In this document: one piece after another, positions 11,281-24,000 of the stretch
Layout: every line of letters begins with the position of its first letter
How positions within the stretch are numbered: position 1 is the first letter of the stretch
Source: Omphalotus guepiniiformis
Taxonomy: Eukaryota > Basidiomycota > Agaricomycetes > Agaricales > Omphalotaceae
Length of the DNA: 64,000 bases
Assembly: GCA_028554645.1 (NCBI GenBank)
Contig: JAQOOI010000070.1
Coordinates: 496,001-560,000, forward strand
Direction of reading: 5' to 3'
Made by a program: the position numbers and the translations under genes
The notes under the pieces: model-generated
Database searches by the model: none
What the model was told of the DNA's origin: nothing
What the model saw: the letters and a program-made list of their open reading frames with translations, nothing else

Positions 11281-12443
11281 CTTTATTCCATGGAGGAGGA
11301 CGAGTGGCGGCGCTTCGTGGAAGTAAAACAAACTGAGGGCTTGCGAAAATGTTTCTGACACTAGCAGATGATGTTTATAGTATCCCCCGTAGCATCATGC
11401 GCCGTGTAAAGCACCGATTTTCCAGCTAGAGCAAACGCTAACAGTGAGGCAGAGGAGGGCAGAGGTGAAAGTGCTCAAAGCGGCGAAGCGCAGAAGCCTG
11501 AGATCATTACGTGATCACCGTTCCGCCCATTTCGGATTTCCTCGTTGCTTTCTGACCATCATCTATTTTGCGCTCTTCACTGTTTCCCATCTCTCAAAAT
11601 ATACCGCCCTTTGAATCAATCCCTCTACCGAACATCTGGCTCTGGGAAAAGTAGATGCTGTGGGCCCTTCTTCTTCTTCTGAACCAATATAATAACGGCG
11701 TTCACAACTGGCAACCTTTTTGAATGCGCTCTTGTCAAACGCGCGCTGGCTAATCTCGGCGCTTTCGGATTTCTCTTATTCGTCAAAACGCTCATTGTAT
11801 CTCGAGTGACAGCATGTATCAGCGAAATCGAATACAGCACTATCCTAGGTTTGCTCCGTCTGGCAGCGGAAATTTCCGAGGGATTTACGCCTAATCCTTT
11901 CGCAGTGTGTCTCTCTCCGAGTACCAGTACATACGATGCGCCGCAGAACATGCAATCAGTTGTGGTGTTCACTGTCCATCAGGCTGAGGAGCTTGCAGTG
12001 CATCGATAAAGTCTCGCCTGGTTCTTTTCAGAAGTGCCGGCTTCCAGCCGGACGACCTTCTTGCTGTGTTAGATGGCACACTCTACCTGGGGATAAGGTT
12101 TGCATTCAAAGCGTCATCTGATGAAGTTGTTATTCTCATGATTGCGGACCCTCAGAGCATCTCCTCGACAATCTGAACTGCCCGTTTGATATCAGAAAAG
12201 AACCAGACTTCAAGAACCACATGTTGTATGTAAGGATTCTATAAATTCTCATTCACTGACTGTGCCTGACCCACCACCACAGACCACCACTCGTGATTGG
12301 AATGTTGTGTGGCGACCAGTGTGGATGGACGGCTGTTTTAAAACGGTGCGTGATACGGTCTAGCCCTCAATATCAATTCGCTACGCTTATAAAAATTTCC
12401 ATACATACTATGCATGTGTACATGGTGCATACTGACATATACG
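11281..12443. other. Region without confident genes
   Basis: Plus-strand patches such as NLGAFGFLLFVKTLIVSRV (about 11750-11810) are hydrophobic and could be exons of a membrane protein. No start, stop and splice set was found that makes a coherent gene. The remainder shows no clear signal. Confidence 0.4.
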
Positions 12444-14748
12444 CTAGAAGTAATCGTCGCCTTCAACCAATGTAGACAAGATCATTTCGATCACCTCCGT
12501 ATCCGAGGCTGATGAGGGCGTACTTGATCTTGGGACTGTCCTGCGCTCAACGGCTTTCGGATCGATGTGCTCAGAATCAGCGGAGAGCGGCTCTCCGGCA
12601 TTTGAATCGTGCGCCGTATCCTCCGAGGCTTTTGCTTTCTCTTTACCGACCCTCAAAGTCCACAGAAGTTGGTTCAAGGCGTAATTTTTCAATCTGGCCT
12701 GATACTCCATCTCGTCCGAGAGTAACGCCTTTATCTGCTCCACCTGCTTTCTCATCTTGCTGAGTTCATAGTATAGAGAACCCCCGACCATGCTGCGAGT
12801 TTCCGCAGGTAAAGCAGCCAGGAAACCTGCCTTTTCGTGGAGGAGTGATGTGGGATACTGGGCTTCTCGCGCTCGGATTGTTGCAGGTGAGGACTCAGGG
12901 GCAGATATGCACAGCGGCAGTCTAAAATTTCGCAGCGACTCCATCAGTGGAGCGGAGAGACATACGGCGTCGAATTCGACCGCTAATAAACATATCTCTG
13001 ACACCTGGATGATAGAGAGGTCGCGAGAACGACCCGTATGTCAATAATCTAAGAAAGGGAACCGAATATGCACGCACATCTCGGAAGCCGGTACCTACTA
13101 TCTTCGTTTTGATGGCGTGCAGCTTAAAATACCGCAACAGGGACTGGATATTGATAATTCCAGGGTGCTTCGTCAGGTCGCCATTGATTGGTGGAGATGC
13201 TACGGTTGTGGAAGCGTGTTCATACCATTCGAGCACCTGTTGAAGGAGATCATGAATGGTAAATCTGTTGACCCTGTCATCTTGAGATTCATACTTACAC
13301 TTCCAACATCAACAGATATCATTGAATTCCGGGCCTCAGCACATGCAGCAGCGTGTAATAGCCCCGAAACCAGAATAAGGTTAGTGTGTATGTTCCAACA
13401 GCTCTCTAGCTCCTTTGCAGCCACGACGCCGGTCTCAGTGGCAGGAATCTGGAGTGGCAAGGACAAAGAAATATCGATTCATACACTTTATTAGGACCGG
13501 GCGCGTGACGATAGGAAAACAAAAACACTCACATTGATGACGACTTTGCGCCTGTCAACGCCGCTGTACTCAAAGAGCCATACCAAAGTCTTGGCGGCGC
13601 TCACAATAGCGGCAGAATCACCGTCGTACCGCGGGTCTGTGTAGGTGAAATGCAAACCAGCAACTCGGTCCATTACTGCGCAGCCTAGTTCCACAAGCTA
13701 TCGAGTGCCGAAAGTATAGCATGATCAATGTGGACCAACAGTTAGAGCGTTAAACATAAAAACCGAGATTTCCAGCGAAATTTCCATCATCAAGAATGCA
13801 AATATGTCGTGCGAAGGATTTTATCAGTTTCAATTGTCGAGTGTGGAGGGGGGCGGAGGTTCAATTGGCGGTCAGCGATGATCAGATGTTCGGGATACCA
13901 GTGAATGACTCACGAGCCGATGAAATGCGAAGGAGACGAACTGCTCCCAGTATTTCCACATGCGGAGGGAGTTTTCCCTGCCGTCGCTGATAGTAAATCA
14001 GTAAGTATGTATCAGTAATTGCTCCGTTTATCCGCTAATGATAATCGTTTCAATGGCGTACCTTGCTAGAAACTGTTTGAGCTTGTGTTCGATATTGTCA
14101 AATCCACTGCTTTCGACAGTCTTTTTCGCGGCAACCCAAAGGTGATAGTGGTGATCCTTGCTTGACGAGACTGCTTTCAACACAATGTCCGGCCTGAACG
14201 CGGTACCGTCAGGGTCGTGCACTGTCAGAGCTGGATTACAACATCATCAACCTCAACCCGTGCTATCCGCTTGAACGTCAATCAGACTCACCTTCAAAAT
14301 CCAACGTCTCACTAATGATGATTGTTCCAGCCAATTTCATAGTCTCCTTCAGCGTCGCTCTCCATTTCTTTGCCAACTCAGCATCTGACATTTCACTCTC
14401 CTGCCCTGCTTGTCTCCGCTCATGAGTTGGTCGCGGGAGCGGTCTCATTGGACGCTTGCCACTGGCTTTGGTGCTCTCAGCCTCAGCCTGTTGAATGCGA
14501 AGCCGTTCTTGGACGTGGACCATGGAAGCTTGAGCAATTCTCATGTTGCGTGTGTTGAGTTCATGTAGACTATATGTCAGCGGACCGGACGACGACTCGG
14601 GCGACGACTCGGGCTTGGGCGTGGCTGTGGGCGTGGCTTTGGGTGCTCGGCCGCTGGGTGGCGGTGGAGCTGGACGAGAGGCTTGGATGGACGGTACCGG
14701 TCGAAGGCTACTAGTCGTCCGCCTCTTGGGTGACGAAGGTACAGACAT
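12444..14748 (-). CDS. Transaldolase-fold protein lacking the Schiff-base lysine (probable pseudoenzyme)
   Basis: A multi-exon gene. The N-terminus (MSVPSSPKRRTTSSLRPVP) is about 80 residues of Pro/Ser/Thr-rich disordered sequence, followed by a helical region and WKYWEQFVSFAFHRL. The transaldolase barrel runs VELGCAVMDRVAGLHFTYTD, YDGDSAAIVSAAKTLVW, RRKVVIN | IPATETGVVAAKELES, NIHTNLILVSGLLHAAACAE, SVLEWYEH, HPGIINIQSLLRYFKLHAIK and TKIVGTGFRD. The C-terminus is a Ser/Glu-rich tail ending EGDDYF. In active transaldolases the segment equivalent to VVINIPAT carries the catalytic lysine (IKLSST or VKIP.T). Here it is Asn, encoded at 13533-13535 at an exon end. The Arg of the ISPFVGRI phosphate-binding motif is also missing (ISVDVGSV). 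The fold assignment is family knowledge; loss of activity is inference. The ATG at 14748 follows an in-frame stop. Confidence 0.75.
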
Positions 14749-17700
14749 GATAACGTCGTGATTTGGAGGCCTGCTCTGAAAGTGCGAAGATCGACTAGGG
14801 GATTGTTGGGCCACGCGGACCTGCTGTTGTGCTTCGACTTATACCACATCCTGGCCAAAGCACTTTAGTGGCTCACCGCTTTGACTCGAAGGGGTCGAGG
14901 ACAATGGGCATCGGTGGCATGAGACTTTCAAAGCTTTGTGGCCAAGTCATCACTATACACGTGTATTGTCGCAAACCCACAAAGCACGTTATCCATATAT
15001 AGGCACTGCTCCCCCGACCCCGCCGACTTGCCGACGCCGACCCTCCGTCACGATTAGATGATCCCGCCGGCAGCGGAATCAAAACCACGATCACCATCGT
15101 CATGCACCACTCGGATGCAAACCTAGTGTGGCGCACTCGAAACTGAGATAGCAAGTCGATCACTCAGCCGATTATGAGGTAACCCCCTCACGGCATACTC
15201 TCAGATGCTACAAATTACGGCGTACGCCTAGTACATGATCAAAGGAGGCTTGCTATTAAAAGTTGGGAAAGATTCAGTGCATTCGAGTCGAGCGACCTTT
15301 ATTATCGAGGCTCAAACGACCAGAGGGAAAGCCTGAGAGAGTTGGATCATGATCTTGACAAGTTGGGTTTCTGGTCCGAGTTCCACGTAGATTCACGAAG
15401 TTCACTCAACCCCTGTGCCGGTTATCGTTCGTTCCCTTCCTTACTTCCCTTCCATTTCCTTGACCTTCCTTGTCTAGAAGACCATGTCAGATGCTGTCGG
15501 ATACCAGCGTCCAGGCCATATGATATTCGCGGAGCTTAATTTTTCTTTTCTCAGAAGAACAATAGAAGTTGAGCGAGATTTTGCTCTACTCTGCGATGTG
15601 TCGCCAAGGCACTTTAGATGTGAAGTGCCCGCTGGGCCAAGTTTTCGACACAGATGATATTGAATCGAAGAACAGAAGTTATCGGACAAAATAAATATGT
15701 CCGTTTACCTGCCCGCTACGGTGTTCGTGTCCATCTGGGTACTTACTTGGGCTCTCCTAGGGGTAGGGGGGCTATCACTGACCCATGCGGTATGTGAGGG
15801 CTTTTAATGGCTTTGACCTGGCGCTTACTTTGCGTTTCTAGTGTCCTTTGGCATATCGAATGAAGAATAGAACCCACTCGTGTGCTATTGAGTGACATCT
15901 CGCGTGGTGTGAGTGACAAGGGTGAAATTAAAACCGTCTAGTAGAACTCTGGCAGACGCCGTTAATGTAAGTACCTATGTATATCGAAATCCAAGTCATA
16001 TAGTCTTACCGCCCTTTCCCATCCTCTACGCGATATACTGCGCAGTTTATGGTCTTACTTGGTCCACGAGCGTCGGAAATGAACAGAAAAAACCGAGTTT
16101 TCAAACCTGAACGCCCAAACTTCGAATCACCGAGTCATTTCTTTCCCAGTCCACGCGCTCTTCTATGAATTAGATCAACCCATCAAATCTATATCGCAGT
16201 GTGGGATATCAGACGCCTTATACTTACTGCTGGACCCTACCGAAGTAAGTACATGCATCCCTATCGAGTTTCATCGCCCGCAACAGACCCTTCAAAGCGC
16301 CAATGGGCCTTGCGTGGCGTCTTCTAGTCACTGAGTCTGGACTGTCCGAACCAAAGTCAAAATACAAAGGCCCATCTAAAATATGATGTATGTACCTATA
16401 CGAAATTGGTATCATGCGATGGGTATGTTCTATCAAGCCGAAGGAAAGTAGAGAGCATTCAAGGAAGAGTACTAAGTGTGCCGGCGGGAGAGAGGTGGGC
16501 AACCAAGGGGTGACTAACCTGAGGCGATTTCTTCTCGCTCGCTTCTTCAACCGATACGTATCAGATAAAACACCCGGTATGTACTGTCAAAATTAATGAT
16601 TGGCAAATAAAATAGTGGAATAGCCTTGCATACTTGCATATGTCAGAGTAAGCCCAGTCTAACCTGAACGACAAAACGAGCATGTGTACCGACAGCACAG
16701 CAGATCCCGCCGGGGAATGGTCCATTGACGGGAGATTGCCCCTGGCACACTGTCTGCATGTTGTATGTTCAAAAAAAACCCAAGCTCGGATACAACGAGT
16801 CCTATTCAGATATTCAGATATGCAATTCAGAATCACATCTTTCAGGCCCCTTCACAGCCTTTCCTATCCACCCCTCCCAACGCAGCACAAACGCTCGCAC
16901 AGTAAGTAATAAAGTTCACCCATTACCCAGATACGATTCTATCCGATTCCGATTCGATTTTCAAATTCACCTTTTATGGAAAACGGAAGCATCTGACATT
17001 TCTCCCTGAACATATCTTTACTTGGAACTCGCTTACTGCTCAGAAGGGCAAGCCGCTGAGTGTGTAATTCGCATTCGCATCGCACAACTTGTTCCTCTTG
17101 GCACTCACCCAGTGCACTGGGGGGGACCTTATTCACTGAACTTTCTGTAGGATTTTCCAAATAGGTTCTTTGTCCGAAGAAACAAAAAATGATCTTCGAT
17201 TACGAAACGCTGTTCAAGAACAAGAATCCAGTGTGCTTTTCTAAAAACCGGTCAATGTTATGTGGAAAAAAAATAATAAGACCGACGAAGTTCCGGCCCT
17301 TTTGGTTACCACTTTGGGACTCATATTTGAAACACGGCACGAAGCGGGGGATGTCTAAAAGGGCTTGGCTGGTACATAGTGACTGGTCTAGCCGTCGGTA
17401 AGTGTATACCGGCGCCGCCGGGCGCGCAATGGTGAGTTGGTGAGAAGAGAGGAATTTTGAGAGGAATTCCAACTTGTGGCGGGGTTCAAGATTGGAAAAC
17501 TTGGAGTTTCTACCGATTTTATACCTGTTTTTGCTCTCCACTTGCTTCTGGCACGTCAGCTATGAGACGACGCGACGTGGACCCACTGCAAGGCCAAGGT
17601 ACTTACAAGCGGGCTACTCAGTAAGTATATGTATAAAAATAACAAGTCAAAACGCCGTTAGAGTTTCTATCATATTGAAACTTGAAGCGACGGTTAAGCC

Positions 17701-18989
17701 AAGGATTGTTACTACCTCTATAAGTACAGTAAATACAAAAACAAAAAGCCCGTCACCTTCGAGCGGACCTGCTCAAGGGGCAATGGCTCAAGGCTCAAGC
17801 AGAACTATTCAACGGAGGCCGTAGGCATGATTATCCGATGTCCGTAGACCCGCTTCCTTACCACCGTATATCGTACCGCTTGTACTCATCGCTTACCGAT
17901 ATAAGTAACTACATATGCACAAATCATAAAGGTAAGTAGGTAAGCCGAAGACATCCGAAGACGCAGATCCCTCATATCATTACCGTCAATGTAGTAAGTA
18001 ATGTATTATTGGCGTGTGTCGTGATACGTATTCTTAAGACATACCGAAAACACCACTTTTGTGAAGCAGGCTATCGTCGTACGAAAGCGCTATCTATGAA
18101 CTCTACAATTTGAAGGAAGTGTTAGTAAGGTAAGGTCAGTTAGTACAGTAAGTAATCCGTCGGATTCGGGTTCATAATCCCGACACAATACCGTACATAC
18201 CACAACTTCCCAGTAAGTAAACGCCGCCGTCGCCGCTCAATGCACCATACGACCCAGAAAAGAGTACACGGTCAGAGGTCAATTCACTTCAAAGCCGAAT
18301 TCCGAGTTCAAGGGTCGAAGGGTGACAAAGCACCGAGTTGGCAGCGGAGCGGACTCGGGAGGTCGTATAGGCCATGGGAGCGTCCACTCAGCGGTGGGTT
18401 GCTCAGCGGGTTGCTCAGCGAGGTCAGACTCGGAGGGCTTGATAATTTGTCCCGAGGTACCTAAAGTATTTGACTGACTTGAAACTTGTCCCCTTGTATC
18501 AATTGTACTACGTGGTGCAGACGATGACAGAGATTCTGCATCAGGCTCGGCGGGCTGAGATTAGTGAGCATAAATCAAATAATGGGAGGATGCTTACCCG
18601 TAGAAACCTGCAGCTAGAAAAATTTGGCTTGGCAGAGGGGAGGCGTATGCACTAGGAGGGGACTCCAGAGGGACTCTAGAACTGAGCTAGTAGTCGTTTT
18701 AACTCACCTTTGATTCATTCATATAATGATCCAGGCCGGCGAGCTTGGTGTACTGACTTCGAGACGATTGAATAAACTACGTACGTTCGCCAGTGACATA
18801 CCGACTGTATGCACTATTCCTCCAATTATGTTCTTCCACGAGTAAGGTACCGAACCGTATTGAATATTGCATTGTAACAAACCCTCCAAGAAACCGCAAT
18901 TAACACCGGTGACCAAGCAGACCAAAAAAGAAATAAAAGGGTATGTTATTCAAATATTCAAACTCTCTAAAAGATTCACTTTGACGATA

Positions 18990-19040
18990 GCTAAGACAAG
19001 ACAGGACAAGACAGGACGAAACAGGGATAGAAGACAGGAT
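18990..19040. repeat. Purine-rich degenerate tandem array (ACAGGACAAG-like)
   Basis: Successive units of the type AAGACAGGAC / GAAACAGGGAT / GACAGGAT follow one another immediately before the GATAGTT tandem. A similar run of AGGACAGGACAGG type occurs near 55,840-55,875. These are low-complexity repeats with no coding meaning in either frame. Confidence 0.5.
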
Positions 19041-19048
19041 AGATACTC

Positions 19049-19074
19049 GATAGTTGATAGTTGATAGTTGATAG
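19049..19074. repeat. Heptanucleotide tandem repeat (GATAGTT)n
   Basis: Three perfect GATAGTT units plus a partial fourth. It is a minisatellite-like tract in the gene desert 3' of the bZIP gene, directly after a purine-rich degenerate array. Confidence 0.8.
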
Positions 19075-19740
19075 CAGGAGGTAGAACAAACAGCAACACC
19101 CGGCAAGGGAGGACGAGGACGGGAGGGATATGCGAGCCAGAGGAGACAGACGGCGAGTAGGTGAAGTCGGATGCGGTGAGGATGAGGAAGAAAAGGAGAG
19201 GGTATTAGTGTTAGTATGAGCTCGAATGGTGTCTGTGGGGGAAGGGTAAGGTAGGGTATGTGAGGTCATGAGTAAGCAACAAGGAAAGTAAGAAAGGGGT
19301 ATTAGGTACTAAACGTGAAAATGGGGTGCGTAATAAATGAGTTGTAGATAGATAATTCTTGCTTTACTAGGTACGTCGACGTAGAGGTATGGGGGGTCAA
19401 AGTATGTGTAGGGTCGTTAGAAGTAGAAATAGACGCAAGCAAAAACAGCAATGAATTGGAATGAGAAAGAGGAAATAAAACAAGAAGAGAGGATATTGTC
19501 CGGTCCAATCCAATGATACGATGGCAATGAGACAATTTGAGATTGAGATTACGACTGAAAACTGAGAGAGAAGGAAAAAGGAAAAGAAAAGAAAAATCAA
19601 TAAAGAAAATAGTTCCCCGCTGTGCGCTGCATTTTCCACTCCTTCCACTCTCATCCACTCCATTACTCAAGAAAAAGGTTTTTATTCCTCAGCTCTCTCC
19701 CCACCTCGAACTCTAACCACAGACACGCATACATTCACCT

Positions 19741-21035
19741 TTAACGATGCGCATGATGTAACGCAACACGTTCCGAGGAGTACGTATGCTGTTGCCAGCC
19801 CCCACCGCCCCCACTGCCTGGCCCACCATGACCACCACCGCTTTCCATCGCGTGATCAGTGTGGGCGAAGGGGGGGAGGGAGTAGTGGTTGTTATGTGAT
19901 GAATGGTGTGTAGAAGACTGCATAAGGAGCGATCAGTACACACCGACGCGTCAATATAAAGGATATATGGCTCACGGCGTAATTCTCATCCTCAACTTTG
20001 ACGTATTGACCGTTCGAGTATGTCGTCGATAGTTGGTGACTCGGACGGTGGTTGACGGGTGAAACTGAGGGTGCTTGCATTTGTGCGGGCTGTATATGAT
20101 GCGAGACGGGGTTGGGAGAAGAGATGAGGTGGAGCAGGAAGAGAGATGGAACGCGGGTGGAGTGTTGGGGAGAGGAGGGGGGGAAAGAAAAAAATCTCGT
20201 CACTAGGATCCCAAGTACTTCTCGCGAAAAGAAAAAAAGAATTGGTACAAGTTCACGTTCGTGATCACCTTAGACCCACGGACGCGAACAAGACCAAGAG
20301 AAGGCACGGGGGAGAAATTCATAGAAAAACACTCGCCGAAAACGGAGGACTTGAAGTCGAACTTGAGCCCGAGGGTGTATTTGGCATTTGGAAAGCAGGG
20401 GGACCAGTGAGGTTGAATATTGAGCTGTTGCCGCTGTGGTTTGAAGGGTGTGCGGAGAGGTTGGAGTAGTGATGTGATGTCGGTTGTGGTATAGTCAGCG
20501 GCGGTGGCGCTCGCATTTCGTTCTGTGAGGAGTTTTCCGAGCCCTAAGAGGTTTTAGCAAAGTATATTGCGATAACTAGAAGAGTCTCCCCACTCACCAT
20601 GTACACTGGATCGAGTTCATTTGACATTTTCCTCCGCTTGTACGGTTCGCGATCGCAATTGCGTGCATCATGGAATGCAGAGTTGGTTCTGAGCGGCATA
20701 ACGCGTGTGCCAGAATCAGCCAAAAGTCGACGATATTCTTCGTTCTCCTTGAGCAATCTGGCGTTTTCCTGCTCGAGCTCGCGAATCTTGGCGAGAGGGG
20801 GCGGTAGTGCAGCGACTTGCTCTGGTGTAAACCCGAGCGCTGTTTGTAGCTTGGTCACGGTTTGCTCGAGCTAGAAGATACTTGTAAAGAGCCATCGAGG
20901 ATGTTGAGAATGAATTGAAATGACCTGCTCAATATACGCCTTTCGTTTTGCACGATGTCTAGCTTGCGCCTTCGCATTACGGCTGCGTTCAGGGCGTTCA
21001 ACAGAGTGTGCCGTATGGCCGGTTACAGAGGACAT
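19741..21035 (-). CDS. bZIP transcription factor
   Basis: A multi-exon gene of about 270 residues. The first exon starts MSSVTGHTAHSVERPERS. The basic region directly follows as RNAKAQARHRAKRKAYIEQ (residues about 19-37). A leucine zipper runs on across an intron as LEQTVTKLQTALG, then, after a Pro-containing break, LAKIRELEQENARLLKENEE and YRRLLADSG. The rest is a low-complexity regulatory region rich in Ser, Pro, His and Asn (LTIPQPTSHHYSNLSAHPS; GQYVKVEDENYA). It ends in a Gly-rich segment GHGGPGSGGGGGW and SERVALHHAHR. It should act in the nucleus as a dimer on ACGT-core sites; its targets are unknown. The gene stands alone, with about 5 kb of desert downstream and 6.5 kb upstream, which fits a heavily regulated developmental or stress factor. 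ATG at 21033-21035. Confidence 0.85.
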
Positions 21036-24000
21036 CAGTTGAGAGTGAATAACGTAAGAAGAGCAGGAAAAGAGAATGGGAAAGGGAAAGATGTGAGGAG
21101 GTGGGTTGATTATATACTTTCGTCCTCCCGGCCTTAGCAGTTGAAATAAATTCCAAATTTTTGTTTGGCTTGTTCGCTTTCTTCGATCATCCGCGCCAAA
21201 TTCAAAATAATACTATTTTCTCCGTTCCCTCGGTCCTTTCGGATTCCTTTTTTCTGTTCTTTCTCCACCCAAAAGTCTCTCTCTACAATGTGTTTTCTCG
21301 CTCTATGTCCCTGCTCATATGAACATATATAGATCAGCGGGGAGCCTCACTCACCGGCATGCATTGATATGGCAGACAAAAAAACAACAAAAACAAAGCC
21401 AAAAAAGAAAGAAAAAAAAAACCCTGTCCGGCATCTCGTTCGGCAGTTGCATGCAGTTGACCGCGTCCGTTCCTGAAGGAGATCGTATCTTTCAAGTTTG
21501 CTGATCGGGGATCAATGCTTCCGTTTTACCCTAATTCGGCCAGGCGCTTTCGGCAAGGTCCGGGTGAGATTTCAATCTCCGCTTACATTTTGCCAAATGG
21601 TTTAGTGGCGTCAAAGCAAGTCCTTCAAGTCCCTTCCCAACCTCCCGAGGACTTCCATGGGCCCGTCCATCCGGCGCCGCCACAATTAAATATTATTCTC
21701 TCTTTTATAGCGAAATTTCCCTTCTAGCTCCTCTTTGCAGTTATCGGAGGCGCCGGACCCCCTGTGTTGGGCATTCTCAGCCAGATGCAGTTACCGTTCT
21801 TTCCATTTCAACAGCTCTAGCCTCGAGGCTCTTTCAAAGCGGCTTTGTCAGTCAATCAATGGCATGGTACGCTCACGCTCTACTTAAATCCGTACATACC
21901 TCCGTCTCACCTTGCAGAATGGGAAAGGGGAAGGGGGAAAGTGATAAGCACGAAGTACCTCAAGTGAATGAATGAATATCTATCTCAGATACACCAGTTG
22001 ATCCCCGTCGTGCTTGAGAAACAAACGGCGAACAACCTTTTCGAAGGAAAGGAAGGGTAAGGAAAGGAAGAAGTAAAGGAAAGGAAAGAAAAGGATACAG
22101 AAGGGTCGCTTTTGGGCGCAGCCCTCCCGGGTTTTCCACGAGAAGACAAAACCCAAAACACGACCGCGCGACGGCGTTTTCGTTTTTCGTTTTGTACGGT
22201 GGTTTCACTTTCCAGAATACGCACACTTCCATGTGGAATGCAGACATACATGCGCCCATAGACCCATACTTTTTACTGACTCGACCGGCCTCGGTCGGTC
22301 TCTTGGCCGGACTCGGGCTCGGGCTCGGGCTTGGACTCGGGGAGACTCGAGGTAAGCAACCCCCGCCCCGTGCCTTACTTACTGGCTTCGAGCAAGACTT
22401 TGTACGTATGTACTTTACTTACCCCCACTCGAGCGCCCCCTCAACCTATCAATTGCAGTGTAATGTGCTGTATATGCTTATATTCAATTCAAGTTAATTA
22501 TCAGGACTGACGGACGCTCCGTACTGCGCGGGCCCAGCGAACGACTACATCTTCTGATTGTCATGATTGACAAGATGCGTAGGGGTGTAGTAGAGCGCGG
22601 CCACTGTGTAATACGGTCTGAAACCTCGATGGAATGATCTACTACATATGGTACCCGAGTCATGCATGGTATATTCGTGGACGTGGACTGCTAGCTATGT
22701 GGAGTCACCGGTGAATTCAAGAGCCACTAGATAATGAATTCGGATAAAGATGTGGGTCAGTGGGCAAGTAAGCTTTCACTCACAGCCTGACCCACACTCC
22801 GACTCGGAATCGCAGCAAAATTAGAATACAAAGCAACAGACAAAGAAACGCTTGCTTTGCTTCGAATTTCCTTCACTTATTCCCTTCCGAGTAATCACAA
22901 CCGCATCTACGTATAATTGAAAGCAGCCTACCGATATCGACATCGACATCAGTTTCATGGCATATACGATCCCGTGTTTCCGACCTTCAAGCATCACGCA
23001 TCACAAGTCCTCAAACCCCTCCCCCTCCCCGAGTGTGCGTGGATTGCGCCTTGCCCGGATTCGGGATCTGCCAGAGTCTAATTCGCATATATGAAGTTAT
23101 TACAGCTATCACAGCTCTTTGCAATATCACGGCATTCATATACCGTTTGGCTGTATGTAAGTATGTACGCAGTCGATTAATAGATATCACGATTAAGATT
23201 ATTTTATCATCGATCAGTTAGACTAATGCCTACTCTTGACTGTCTCTGTATACTCGCACTGCCTGCGGTACTAAGGGGTTGTCTACTTACTACCGCTCGT
23301 TCAACGTTCGTTCGCTCGACGCGGAGAATTGCTGGTTGCTGTTGCCTAGAGGAAGGCCGTAGAAGCGCTCCGACTCAGGACTGGGCTCTCCAAGTTCGAA
23401 CGATGTCCTTCGATCCTTCAAATTGACCCAGAGGTAGGGAGATCTAGGTGGGATCAGCGCTGGAAAGAATTTTCAAAGCTGTACTCACAGTACGTTTCTC
23501 TCTTCAAACCACTACGTAGTCCCACTTACTATACCTACCCCTAAGTATTCCGAGAATCATGGGAACCACCAAATCGAATTCTCAATCGATTCGTCCTTCG
23601 ACATCCTTCGACACTCCGTACGTACCGAAAATCTTATGAAATGATCTGATTTTACATTTACCATACACGGGCTTCAATTCTTCCAGGGTCGAAACACTTA
23701 CAATAAAACATATGATTTCCAGTTTATTACCTGTCTCACAACCCTGACTCGAGAACTCGAGTCCCAAGCCCAAGCCCCGCCGTTGAGCGCCGTTGCCATT
23801 GTCATTTAGCCAACCCTAGCAGACCCAGTCACCCTAAATTCTAAATCAATCTCGAACTGTCCGTGTCATCGGAATTCTGAATGTCCTGAAACACTCACGG
23901 TCTACCGCCCACAAAAATCAAACTGAAGAAAGGAAACACAAGCGCACACGCTGCAATTGCACGAGATTTAGGGGGAAGAAGGTCTAGGGTTTGACCTGTG

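Larger units (their letters stand above)
14749..19740. other. Gene desert downstream of the bZIP gene
   Basis: About 5 kb without a supportable gene. Open frames are short, do not extend across plausible introns and have no motif. From about 15,740 to 18,220 the sequence holds many copies of GTAAGTA or its complement TACTTAC on both strands, for example near 15966, 16221, 16244, 16901, 17597, 17623, 17935, 17994, 18147 and 18213. Near 18990-19040 there is an A/G-rich AGGACAAGAC-like array. The Pyr/Pur-rich stretch at about 19,170-19,680 probably belongs to the 3' flank of the bZIP gene. Confidence 0.55.

Noticed and set aside
14543..14761. Plus-strand Gly/Ala-rich open frame
   Set aside because: It is the complement of the Pro/Ser-rich N-terminus of the transaldolase-like gene.
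18150..18190. TCGGGTTCATAATCCCGA resembling a tRNA T-arm
   Set aside because: The loop would be eight bases. No A-box, anticodon arm or acceptor pairing is found upstream, so a tRNA is not supported.
18990..19074. Adjacent tandem repeats considered as a CRISPR-like or centromeric array
   Set aside because: Units are short, degenerate and contiguous without spacers. Simple sequence repeats explain them.
19302..19670. Minus-strand Phe/Leu/Ser-rich frames downstream of the bZIP stop
   Set aside because: Pyrimidine-rich low-complexity DNA gives open frames in two phases at once. No start or domain; it is most likely the bZIP 3' flank.
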